From Chara braunii (lineage: Eukaryota > Streptophyta > Charophyceae > Charales > Characeae): DNA of 34,189 nucleotides. The position numbers were made by a program, and so were the translations under genes. The DNA lies in assembly GCA_003427395.1 (NCBI GenBank), contig BFEA01000649.1, positions 436,766 through 470,954 of the forward strand, read 5' to 3'. Under the pieces are notes generated by a model. The model ran no database searches, was not told where the DNA came from, and saw only the letters and a program-made list of their open reading frames with translations. Of this stretch, positions 10,034 through 19,157 are shown piece after piece. Each line of letters starts with the position of its first letter. The first letter of the stretch is position 1.

Positions 10034-10165
10034 TTGGCAACCTCCTGTTCCTACGGGAAGCGCTGCCGAAATTTTTACAAATCTGAAAGAGTTATTCATT
10101 TTTGGATTCGTAGAAATTCTGGAAAGGTACTTTACCTACGGGAAACGCTGCCGAAAAACTTCACA
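10034..10165 (+). repeat. Two copies of an 85-bp unit
   Basis: CCTACGGGAAGCGCTGCCGA near 10050 recurs as CCTACGGGAAACGCTGCCGA near 10135. This corresponds to the 123-bp unit that is amplified about seven times in the inverted LTR (24400-25190), where the same GGGAG-GCTGCC-like core is seen on the minus strand. Confidence 0.7.
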
Positions 10166-10439
10166 GAATTTAGGGAGTTAGATTATACTTTAGCTAAGAG
10201 AGACTTGACAAATCCACCCTGGATAGGGGAGATGCTGTCAAATTTTCTCAGTGACTTCGCGTTAGTGAGAGAAGCTGAACGTGAGACTGATAGAGGAGCT
10301 AGGGTACGAATGGGGGAACTATCCTCTACTTGGGTTGAACATAGTAGTGGTTCTCTTTGACCTATATTGTGATGCAGGTTTTCACATCCGATTGAAGGCT
10401 CGAATTGTTCGGTCTGATTCTACGAAGGGATCACTTGTC

Positions 10440-10456
10440 TGTTATCACTGATAACA
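10440..10456. promoter_or_regulatory. 17-bp dyad conserved in both diverged LTRs
   Basis: TGTTATCA and TGATAACA flank a single C. The same dyad lies in the inverted LTR at 24104-24120, followed in both by a conserved stretch containing CGGTTGCCGATTCGTCGGT. Unlike the hairpins elsewhere, here the sequence itself is kept, which suggests a protein-binding site for a dimer. The binding protein is unknown. Confidence 0.6.
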
Positions 10457-10998
10457 GGTCGGTTGCCGATTCGTCGGTTTACGACTCAACTTTCCTATTT
10501 TTCCTACCTCTCAACCTAAGGCCTTGACCCTGCCAGGATTTATGTATTTCTTTGGGTTTTCACCAAGTTTTTTTATAAATGGCCATTTCGGAAAGACTGA
10601 GTACTTTTGCTGAGGTTGGGTCGGGAAATGGTTGGACTTGAGGGTATAAGGCAGGGTGTGAGAAGAAGAAGGCTGAAAAGTTGACCCTTTTAGTGTGTAT
10701 GATGTTGTTTGAATGTCGGATGAATGCAAGTATGTATGGGAGGAACTCGATTAAATATGTGGTGAATGATTATGTTTAGAGTTCAAATGAGCAAACCACA
10801 CAACTGTCGTGAGAGTGAACTACCCCACAACTTTTTGTTTGAGTGAGATTGTCTTTTCCCATCCTGATAAAGTGATAGTCAAAGTGGGCGTACACACGGG
10901 TAATCGGGTTGTCACCTGCCAGCGTCAAGTACTCGCTCTTTCTTTTTCCTTGTTTTGAAATTATTTTTGTGGAACGATAAAGTTCCGGGCGGAAGGAT

Positions 10999-11960
10999 TA
11001 GCGTGTCGCTGGTGGTGCNCCANACAACTCACCACCGCTCCGAACTCCTTCCTATCCTAGGGACCATCTTACCTCGCACCCTTTGGGGCATCTCAGGGTG
11101 CAGAAGATGGTAAGACCCTCAGGCCGGTTTTGCGCTCGCTAAAGGTTTACCCCCCTTAGCGTGCGCNTTANCCGACTCCTGAGCGTCGAGAGCGACCCNA
11201 TGGCTCAAACGAGGCCACTCGGGTATGGGNATCACATTGTGCGCCGACATCACGACTGCATGTGCAAATCNGCATTGTTGGTCGGTATGCGTAGGTCCTN
11301 CGTCCGCGCGGCTTTATANTAAACCACACNCGCANCACTTACNGATTTNCGCGCTCTAAAGTTATGGGTNAAGCGGAGAAAGCAAAAGCANGTTATGNNN
11401 AGTATGNCCGAGCATCGNCNGCGCGAAGCGACGCGTAGGCGGGGAATCATCCCAAATCCGCCTATGGAGCCCCTCGTACGAGTCTCCAACATCTCGAACG
11501 TCGGGCGGCCTATNGGCCTGATTTTGGGCCTTACCCGTGCGCGCCTTTCGCGTTGGCCTACCCCTTCCTTNTGNAACGACTATCAGANTATCTGCAGTTG
11601 TTTCCTCNTTAAAGTCTTCATGGTTGGACGTTGTAGTCNGTGGTNNCCGTCAAAGTCAAACCNCTTGATTTTGGCCACCANGACANCCCTAAANNTGTCT
11701 ACTCAACCCCTCTGCANAGGGTGCAGAAGNGGGTGTGGTCTTCAACCGCATATAGCGGTTGTCTGGCGTCGAGAGATTAACCCTCAAAGCGCCTGTCAGC
11801 CNACACTTGANTGTCGAACGCGACCCTCGAGATTATCAAGGGNCNCGAGGCTACGAGTACCACATAGTACCCCATCAGNNCAAGTGCTTGCGAATGCCCG
11901 CNTGGCTGGTCGATATGAGGAGGNCATGNGCGCGCANGACTCTTATACGAAAGTNCAGCG
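10999..11960. other. N-rich LTR stretch
   Basis: Dozens of single N bases, and no gene. The matching part of the inverted LTR (about 23290-23460) is several hundred bases shorter. The Ns probably mark consensus conflicts between near-identical repeat copies. Reading frames across this stretch are not trustworthy. Confidence 0.6.
11064..11166 (+). repeat. Two strong hairpins in the LTR
   Basis: First hairpin: CCATCTT (11064-11070) and GCACCCT (11076-11082) pair with AGGGTGC (11095-11101) and AAGATGG (11104-11110). Second hairpin: GCGC-T-CGCTAA (11132-11142) pairs with TTAGCG-T-GCGC (11156-11166). The inverted LTR also has hairpins here, but different ones (23332-23423). Confidence 0.75.
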
Positions 11961-12511
11961 CGNGGTACCTACCTGATTCTCGCGGCATGAAGTTATGGGT
12001 CGGATACTGAAGGGACTAGGAGTGTTGTGATGTTGTGTTTGTTTTGTGTTTTTCCATGTGTTATGTGTGGGTAAATGTGAGTGTTGTGGTGTAACGTGTG
12101 GTGTGTGCGATGCATCCTAGTCGACCAGCGCCGAGTCGCGTTTGGGACCTCAGCCCCCCAATACGTCGATTCGCATGCGGGTTCGATTTTTCGGGCGTTC
12201 GACCGCGATTAACCCCCTATGCTACAACGAACGAGAAACGCCCTCGGCTGGGCCACCTCTGCAATTGCATACGAAAAACTTTCGCTTATGGTTCAGAAAC
12301 TCGGCGGGGATACACACACCTAAGGGATGGTGACAACTCCCGCAGGTGGAGGTAAGCGGTGCCTCGCGTGACCCTGTCCTGTCGTAAGGGATCGCGAGAG
12401 GTACGACTGGCGCACTCGGCCGGAGCGGCTAAGACGCTCTGCGACAAAGTCCTGCAAAATCCTGTGTGACGTGGCCGGGAGGGTCCCCGTGCGGGACCGA
12501 TGCGCACGACA
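11840..12511 (+). repeat. Conserved right-hand LTR end (U5 side)
   Basis: The best-conserved region between the two diverged LTRs, aligning with the reverse complement of 22604 to about 23290. Shared stretches include CACATAGTAC, GAAGTTATGGGT, GCATCCTAGTCGACC, GGGACCTCAGCCCCCC and CCCCCTATGCTACA, and the terminal GACCGATGCGC...CGACA. The transcription start and poly(A) site are not identified. Confidence 0.7.
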
Positions 12512-12513
12512 GG

Positions 12514-12531
12514 TGGCGCCGTTGCCGGGGA
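12514..12531 (+). other. Primer binding site for tRNA-Asp
   Basis: TGGCGCCGTTGCCGGGGA is complementary over 18 bases to the 3' end of plant tRNA-Asp(GTC) including CCA, as I recall its sequence. It starts 2 bases after the LTR end CGACA. It is the site where minus-strand DNA synthesis would be primed, and it fixes the right end of the LTR. Confidence 0.9.
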
Positions 12532-12553
12532 TCTCGGCTGCCTACTGGGGTCC

Positions 12554-12826
12554 GTAAGAGAACGAACCCAGGTTAAGTGCAGGCTGATGATTTAGGCAAA
12601 ATGACAAAAGCTTACGATATGGGTTGTCTTACATAAGAGGATTGTGTATGAGATAGTAATGAGACTAAGTAATTAGAAGTATGGCCTAAGGTTGTATCTG
12701 AGGTTCTGAATGACTAATAAGAAAATGGTTGGCTAAACCTAGGAGTGGAAAGGCTAGATAAGACTTAGGGCAAATCCCCTGGAACTTGACGAAAGCTATC
12801 TGATGGACCATCTTTTTTCCTAACAG
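12554..12826 (+). other. Possible leader intron before gag
   Basis: A donor-like GTAAGA at 12554 and an acceptor-like CTTTTTTCCTAACAG ending at 12826, with TGACTAAT near 12711 as a possible branch site. The acceptor is 23 bases before the gag ATG (12850). An alternative donor lies near 12571. Inferred from motifs only. Confidence 0.3.
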
Positions 12827-12849
12827 GTTGTTTGGCAAAGGGGATAAAG

Positions 12850-15063
12850 ATGCCGGACGCAGATGGGATCGAGCGGGGCCCGGCCGCTACGCCGGCAGAC
12901 TTTGTCAAGGCCCTTGAGAAAAGGGAATTGGCACGACTTTAGGTGCCGAAAATTGACATCTTCCTGTTTGAAGGGGAAAGGGTGTCAAAATGGTTGGAGC
13001 TACTGGAACAAGTTACCGCCGAGGTACCCGAAGAAGACAAGTTCAAGTTCCTACCTCGATACATCTGGTAGGAAACCCGGCCCGAAGTAATGAAGGTGGC
13101 TGCTGGAGCAGGGGGAGACTGGGCTAAGTTCAAGGCAGAAATGCAGAGGCGGTTCAAGTTAGGGGATGGCTTGTTAACGAAGACAGACTTGGAGATGTTA
13201 CAGCGAGACGAGTTCTCCACGGTAGGAGTTTTCGCGACAACATTTGAGAAGATGGCAAAGAAAGTCCCCAGATTGGCGGAAGAAGAACAGTGTGCCACTT
13301 TCATGGGGCACTTCAAGAATTGGGAGGCCTCGGCGCTAACTAAGAAGGCTGTGCCAGGAAAGAAGCTCACTTGGGCCGCCATAAAGGAGGGCGTGATAGA
13401 AGGAGAACTGAACCAAGTCGACATCTTCCAGATGCGACAGACTAGGAAGAAAAGGAAGATCTTGGACGCGACGACGAGTGACGGGCGAGACTTTAAGAAA
13501 CTGATAGAGGATGCAATGGCCCAACTCGACGCATAAAAGGAGGTAAGAAGGAAAACTATGGCGGCACCACAAACCCAAGGAAAAGCAAAGAAGGCGGTAG
13601 TGCAAGAGGAGGAAGAAGAGGAGGAAGAGGAGCCTGAGCCTCAAAAGCTAACAAAGGCACATAGGAAGGTCAAAAATCTGGCCCAAGGCGAACAAGGCTC
13701 AGGAAGAGGACAGACCCCGCAAGCAACAGCACTGCCTCCCCCGGAGTCGCATGGTCAGGCCGCGCCAGCACCCTATGGGCTGTGGCCGGGTTATGGACCT
13801 CCAAGTCCTTGGCCTGAGCACTGTTCATACGTACCATGACCGATGAGTGGACCACATGGATCATGCGCGGGAGCGCCGCTGAGCGCGGCTTCCTGCGGGT
13901 GTCCAGGACCCCAGACTCAAAAAGTAAGCCACCCGAGCCCCCAGCCAAGCCAACCTTAACAGCCGGCACCACAGGGGTCGCAGGGAAATCAAGGCGGCGA
14001 ACGTCGACAGAACCAAAGATAGGGCCGAGGGCGAGGAAATGGCGGCCGGGGAAATGGAAGAGGAGATGGGGGTGGCAATTCCAGTGGAAGAGGAAATGGG
14101 GATGGATATTCCGGTGGAGGAGGAAATGGGGATTGGAATGCGTCAGGGAATCAGAGTAGTCAGGACGGCGGGCGAGGTTTTGGTAGAGGACGGATAGACT
14201 GGAAGAATGTCATTTGCTGGCATTGTGGGCAAAAGGGTCACACCATCAAGTTCTGCCATGTCCGAAGGAACGATGAAGATGAAGGGATGATTATTACCAA
14301 CTACGACGGTGACATGTATGATAAGTTTGGATACTACATTGACCCAGAGATCCCTGGTGGGTCGAGAAAGAAGGCCTTGAGATGAGTCGAGGCCGGCGAG
14401 CCGCCCGCTCATCCGGCCATGTTTCGAATCTGGCAAGAGGAGGAGGTCCGTCCTGATATAAGGGTTGAAGAGATAGGAGAGAATGAGGAAGTAGAACAGG
14501 AAAGGAAAGCCGGTACGGTCAAGGAATAACCAATTGTGGTAGAATCTGACGAGGAGATAGAAAGGGGTTACTGGAATGAGGCCCGAAGAACGATGGAAAG
14601 AATGGAGGATCTAGTGGCAAAGATAAGAAGGTATCAAGACAAGTTGACCAATATGTGTGAAGAGGTCAAGGAGTGGAAAGGTAAAAAACCACTGGTATAT
14701 CTCTACGATATGGGTCCAGGGTCACAAGGAGGATCTGGGAGCCTACTAGGCATAACGATTTCGGGACCGATGCCTCGGTCCGGAAGGGCTTACAGGCCAA
14801 TGTTGCGGTCAGGAGGAGCACCGCAGGCAGTCAGGACAAGGGCCAAGGGGCCAGTAAGCCCCAATGAGCCGGCAAAGGACGTTCCTGAGCCTAGTGGGGA
14901 AAAACAAACGGTAGACGTCCCAGAGGACGAGGATGAAAGAGATGAGAGATTCAGGAGGGAAGAGGATAAGAGGGCCGAGCTAAGAGCAAAGAAGAGGGAT
15001 GTTAAGGCAGACACGGACAGAGCTCCAAAGGCCTCTACGGCCTCCGGGTTCGCCATCCCATAG
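12850..15063 (+). pseudogene. gag: Gag polyprotein, decayed
   Basis: One plus-strand frame from ATG 12850 to TAG 15061. In order: an N-terminal part (MPDADGIERGP); a capsid-like region (about 12940-13540) with WLELLEQV, FKAEMQRRF and FATTFEKMAKKVP; a Lys/Glu-rich linker (13558-13640); a Pro/Gln then Gly/Arg/Asn-rich stretch (13840-14200); a CX2CX4HX4C zinc knuckle, CWHCGQKGHTIKFC (14215-14256); and an acidic, coiled-coil-like tail. In-frame stops at 12940, 13069, 13534, 13837, 13957, 14020, 14383 and 14527 divide it, but the frame is otherwise uninterrupted, so it was lost by point mutation. It would form the particle shell and bind element RNA through the knuckle. Confidence 0.8.
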
Positions 15064-15605
15064 GTTGACACTATGTCCATAGCATCGCCTATATTGGTCA
15101 GGCTAAGAGTCAGTGCTTCCGGGTTCCTTTCTTTTTCAAACTCATCTCCCCCTAGCCTCTTCCTTTCTTCTTCCAATTCCTCAATCGTGAAAGAACCAGG
15201 ATTGGGCCTATTCCTTATACTTCGTGGCTCCGTATTTCTACATGTGATAACCTCATAGTTGCCACACACCGGGTCACATAAGACAAGGAACATCGTCCCA
15301 TCATGCTTATTCAGTATGACGGTCTCCGTTCGGCTCAGGAAAGATCGGCCCAATAGGATTGGATGATCGAGATCGGGCATTACAAAGAAACAACTTCTTA
15401 CTTTAACCTTGCCAATCTCCAGAACCACTCTCGATACAGTCCCTATGAACAAGGTGATGGAACAGATGGGTGAAGGAGAGGTGAAGTTGGTATATAGAAC
15501 ACCCAGAAAGATAGGAGGATCGGCAGGAGCCCAACCCCTGAGTACGACTCGACCTTTTTTAGGGGTGGACTCAAGCAAGGGTCACAAAGGCGGTACAAAA
15601 GAGTA
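15064..15605 (-). pseudogene. Retropepsin-like protease segment, inverted
   Basis: On the minus strand, opposite to its neighbours, lies the C-terminal half of a retroviral-type aspartic protease: HPILLGRSFLSRTETVI (about 15320-15370), then DGTMFLVLCDP and a linker EELEEERKRLGGDEFEKE. The order gag, protease, RT is kept but this block is flipped. The plus-strand linker before RT resumes near 15610 (PVPVLVTEEQ). The active-site D(T/S)G is not seen, so the N-terminal half is missing or altered. The left breakpoint is unresolved because the minus frame stays open to 14790, under gag. A flip in the assembly is possible. Confidence 0.6.
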
Positions 15606-15623
15606 GATCAAAAATGTCGCCCT

Positions 15624-15672
15624 GTTCCTGTGCTCGTGACTGAGGAACAATAAGTTTATTACGAGCAGGAAC
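15624..15672. repeat. Inverted repeat at the protease inversion edge
   Basis: GTTCCTG-TG-CTCGT (15624-15637) pairs with ACGAGCAGGAAC (15661-15672). It lies at the right edge of the inverted protease block and could have helped the flip. Confidence 0.6.
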
Positions 15673-15715
15673 GAGAGTTAATACGGCAGATGCGGGCAAA
15701 TGCGGAGAATGGACC

Positions 15716-17605
15716 ATGCCGTATCAATCAAGACACGGAAGAGGCGTTGATCATAGGGGAACCAAACTTCTAGTAGAGACCATGAGAGGAAGACATACTG
15801 CCTATGCCTTCAATGATGACGAACGTGGCTGCCTGGATGCTGACAAGATCCCGATGATTCGGATACATACCGTGTCACATGAACCATGGAATCTGCGAGG
15901 TGAGCGATATCCGAACCCGACTGATAAAGAAAAGGTGGTAAATTATCTTGACGGGAAGATCCGCACTCATGTCTCAGACTACTCGAGTGGGACATATGCA
16001 TCCCCTTGGTTCTGCTTTGTCAAACCAAATGAGACGTTGAGATGGATATAGGATTTGCAGCGCTTGAATGCTGTAACAGTAAGAGATGCAGGGGGTCTCC
16101 CTAACGCTGATGCGGTTACAGAGGCATGCGCAGGAAGATCCATAATCTCTCTCATAGACTTGTATTCTGGTTATGACCAGTTTCCTGTTTACCCTTCGGA
16201 CATACCAATGACTGCAATGCATACCCCTCGAGGGCTAATTCACATGAATGCCGCACCGCAAGGATGGACGAATGCGGTTGCCATGGTGAAGAGACACATG
16301 GTGAGGGCAATGCAACCAGTGAGTCTTTACATTACACAACCTTACATCGATGATCTGACTGTGAAAGGGTCAAAAGAGAAGAGTGAGCAGGAGGTGATGC
16401 CTGGGATTAGACGATTTGTCTTGGATCATGTGCGGGATCTATGCAAAGTCCTAGACTTGCTAAAGGAGCATAACCTCACTGCAAGCAGAACAAAGTCCAG
16501 GCATTGTATGCGTGGAGCAACAATCTTAGGGTTTGTGTGCGACGAGAGGGGTCGTCGGCCGGACACTAAAAAGACAAACAAGATTCTCGAATGACCAACG
16601 CCATTCGAGATAATTACAGAGGTAAGGAGCTTTCTGGGAACGTATGGGTTTTGGAGAGTGTTCATCAAAGGGTTTGTGGCAAAGACGGAGCAATTGCGGA
16701 AGCTTGTGCCCCAAGGTCGAAATTGGGAATGGGGAGACAAGCAGGAGTCAGTGATAGAGGGTCTAAAGAAAGAGTTTGAAGAAGGGGGTCTAGTACTGGG
16801 GATACCAGACTAAGCGGCTGTGATGACCAGACCCTTTATCGTGGAAACAGACGCAGTGCCGACTACCCTGGGAGGAGTACTGATCCAGCGAGACCTCAAC
16901 GGAGAAAAACAACCACTAAGATTTGAAAGTCGAACGCTTAACACAACTGAGAGGAATTACTCTCAGTTTAAGCGCGAGACCTTGGCGGTTCTTCACTGCT
17001 TGAGGATTTTCAGAAACTACCTCTTTGGTAACAGGTTTACGTTGAGGGTGGACCCAACTGCTCTAGCTGGTTCCCTTAAGAACTTCGCTCCTTCAGATCC
17101 AACCATTGCGAGGTGGTTGACGTACATCTGGATGCTTGACTTTGAATTGGAGCGTATTCCTGGGAACAAGAATAGGGCAGATGGGTTAAGTCGTGTCGAC
17201 TGGGACAAAAGCAACAAAGGGGTAATTGAAGATACTCCGCCGATCGACGGTTTTCTGGACAAGGAAGAGGAGTCTAAACTCCACATTAACTCCTGGTCAT
17301 TGGCTATAGGGAACTATGTTACTCCTGGACGACCCATATGGCTCGCACCTCCAGGTCATGTACGGCGGTCGGATATAGTCCTCAAACCTTATGTTGAGGA
17401 AGATTCTTGGGGAATGCCAGGAGTGGAGTGGATGATGGAGTTGGCCTTGACATTGGAGACCGGACCCCAGCAGGTAGAAAAACATGAACGATTGGTAGGT
17501 GGAATATACATGTTGGCAAACTCGTTGCTCCAAGAAGAGGTTGCTAGGATTGAAGAAGAGAGACAAGATAGAGAGGAGAATGTGATCCATGAAGGAGGAC
17601 GATGA
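15716..17605 (+). pseudogene. pol: Ty3/gypsy reverse transcriptase-RNase H, decayed
   Basis: A single frame with stops at 16049 (TAG), 16592 (TGA) and 16811 (TAA). RT landmarks in order: WFCFVKPNETLRWI, DLQRLNAVTVRD, LIDLYSGYDQFPV, HMNAAPQGWTNA, YIDDLTVKG (the YxDD active site, about 16342-16370) and SFLGTYGFWRVFIKGF. RNase H follows: FIVETDAVPTTLGG, YSQFKRETLAVLHCLR, FTLRVDPTALAG and IPGNKNRADGLSR, so its acidic residues appear present. Family comparison says 16049 was Gln (WIQDLQ) and 16592 was Trp (EWPTPF). An upstream linker in another frame (QERELIRQMR, from 15666) belongs to the same protein. It would copy element RNA into DNA in the particle. Confidence 0.9.
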
Positions 17606-18920
17606 CTTTGAAGAAGGTGAGATAAAAGAGGTCTTTCTTACAAAGGAGTACGATGGTGCATATCTGGAATTGAGAATGTTCCTTTTGTGTTAAACAAGAG
17701 AAAGAGATGCTAGCGGAAGAGTCCTTAAGATGCGGCCGAATTTCCTAGTAAGAGACGACCATCTATTCATGAGAAGTAAAGGAAAGAATCCCAGAAGGGT
17801 AGTCTGTGGAGTAAATAGACAGATTGACGTTATGACCGGCCTTCATGATGGAACGACTGGTGGTCATAGGAGCACACATGCAACGTACTTGAAGATTCAC
17901 GAACTATATTATTGGGATGGCATGGGACACATGATCGACAAATATTGTAAATCTTGTATACCATATCAGGAGTGGTCTTCCCTAAGACCTAGGGAGTCAC
18001 TTCACCCTAGATATATACGTGAGGTTGGAGCGGTCATTCATCTGGATCTATTAGCTATGCCTCTGGGAATAGGAGGGCTCAACTATATCTTCGATGCACG
18101 AGACAATCTCTCAGGGTTCGTTGATGGTAAGGCTATTCGTACGAAGACTGGAGAGGTATTAGCCCAATGCATTGGAGACTACTACCTTTGCTATCCTTTC
18201 GTCTCAAGATTCGTAATGGACAGAGGGTCCGAATTCACCTGTGTTGAAGTGAAAGCATTGTTGAAAGGGTATGGTGTGATCGCCGAGTATACGACTGCGG
18301 CGCACCCTCACTCTAACGCGCCAGTGGAAAGAGGGCACAGTACCATTGCAAATCTTCTCGCAAAGTGGATAGATGGCATGCCTAATTAGTGGCCAGCTTT
18401 CCTGAGGGTTGCCTTCTTCGTGGAGAATATCACTGTCAGAAGGAGTACCAACTACGCGCCAGCTACATTATGGTATGACAAATATGCGACGTTCCCTATA
18501 GAAAGTTTCCTAAAGACTTGGAGGCGACAAGACCTCGAGACAACCTTGTCTTTTGAGGACTTGCTTGATCTAAGGGCACGTCAAATTGAAACCATAGAGG
18601 ATAAGGTACAGGAAGCGGCAAGTAGGGTGACTGACAGTCGAACCAAGGCCAAGTTCAGGTGGGACCAGTTGGCACGAGTAAGGAAGGAACCTCTTAAGGT
18701 GGAAGACACCGTGCTGCTGTACGACCCGTCCTTGGAAAAGCAGTGGTCGAGAAAATTGGACAAGTGGTGGTTAGGGTCGTACAGGATCACAAGGTGTGGC
18801 GAGCATGGAGCGTACCAGATCGAAGAAATGAATGGAACGGCATGGAAGGCTTGGTTGTCAGGCTCGAGATTAAAAAAGTTTGTCGCCCGGGATGAGGTGA
18901 GCATGGATCTCACAAGATAG
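17589..18920 (+). pseudogene. pol: Ty3/gypsy integrase, decayed
   Basis: It continues pol after a frame change near 17590. An HHCC zinc-binding domain has GLHDGTTGGH (about 17840) and CKSC (about 17947). The DDE core has HLDLLAMP (about 18040), VMDRGSEF (about 18210) and NAPVERGH (about 18313), so all three acidic residues are present. The tail (18660-18900) has LLYDPSLEKQWSRKLDKWWLG and ends at TAG 18918. Stops at 17691 and 18387 interrupt it; the second stands where PNQWPAF is expected (Gln to stop). No chromodomain is evident. It would insert element DNA into the host genome. Confidence 0.88.
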
Positions 18921-19157
18921 TGTCGCTTCCTTTAAGTGTATTTGGGGTAATTAGTAGGATGTTAGTATCAGTGCAATGGTGTGATAGGGTACCATATTTA
19001 GGTAAATTTATATATATATATATATATACACAGATAGATATTGTACAGAAATATTATATGTATGTCTCCTGATGTTTTTGCCTAACCTGCTTACCTTCTG
19101 TGTGCTCTTGTTTTTCTCTTCCTTGTTGTGCAGGCTTGACACCATTTTGGGGCAGCC
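18921..19157 (+). other. Spacer between pol and second Gag frame
   Basis: Contains a TA microsatellite at about 19009-19028 and a pyrimidine-rich stretch ending in CAG at 19131-19133 that resembles a splice acceptor 25 bases before the next ATG (19158). The second frame might be expressed from a spliced RNA; the donor is not identified. Confidence 0.4.

Larger units (their letters stand above)
2910..12511 (+). repeat. Giant 5' LTR (9.6 kb)
   Basis: Left end TGTCGG at 2910, right end CGACA at 12511, 2 bases before the PBS. The left 3.2 kb recurs as a direct repeat from 30948, about 95% identical by eye. The whole length matches, more loosely, the inverted sequence 22604-30070. Matching anchors include the LTR start, the A-rich/T-rich tract before the tRNA-like boxes (3850-3950 versus 29240-29320), the hairpin at 5146 versus 28401, the block 7900-8150 versus 26430-26690, the hairpin arrays, the dyad at 10440 versus 24104, and the right-hand block 11840-12511 versus 22604-23290. 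LTRs of this length are exceptional; those I know of in plants reach about 5-6 kb. Confidence 0.75.

Noticed and set aside
14790-15063. Ser/Leu-rich minus-strand extension of the protease frame
   Set aside because: Antisense to the acidic, charged tail of gag, which fits the plus frame better; only 15064-15605 looks truly minus-strand.
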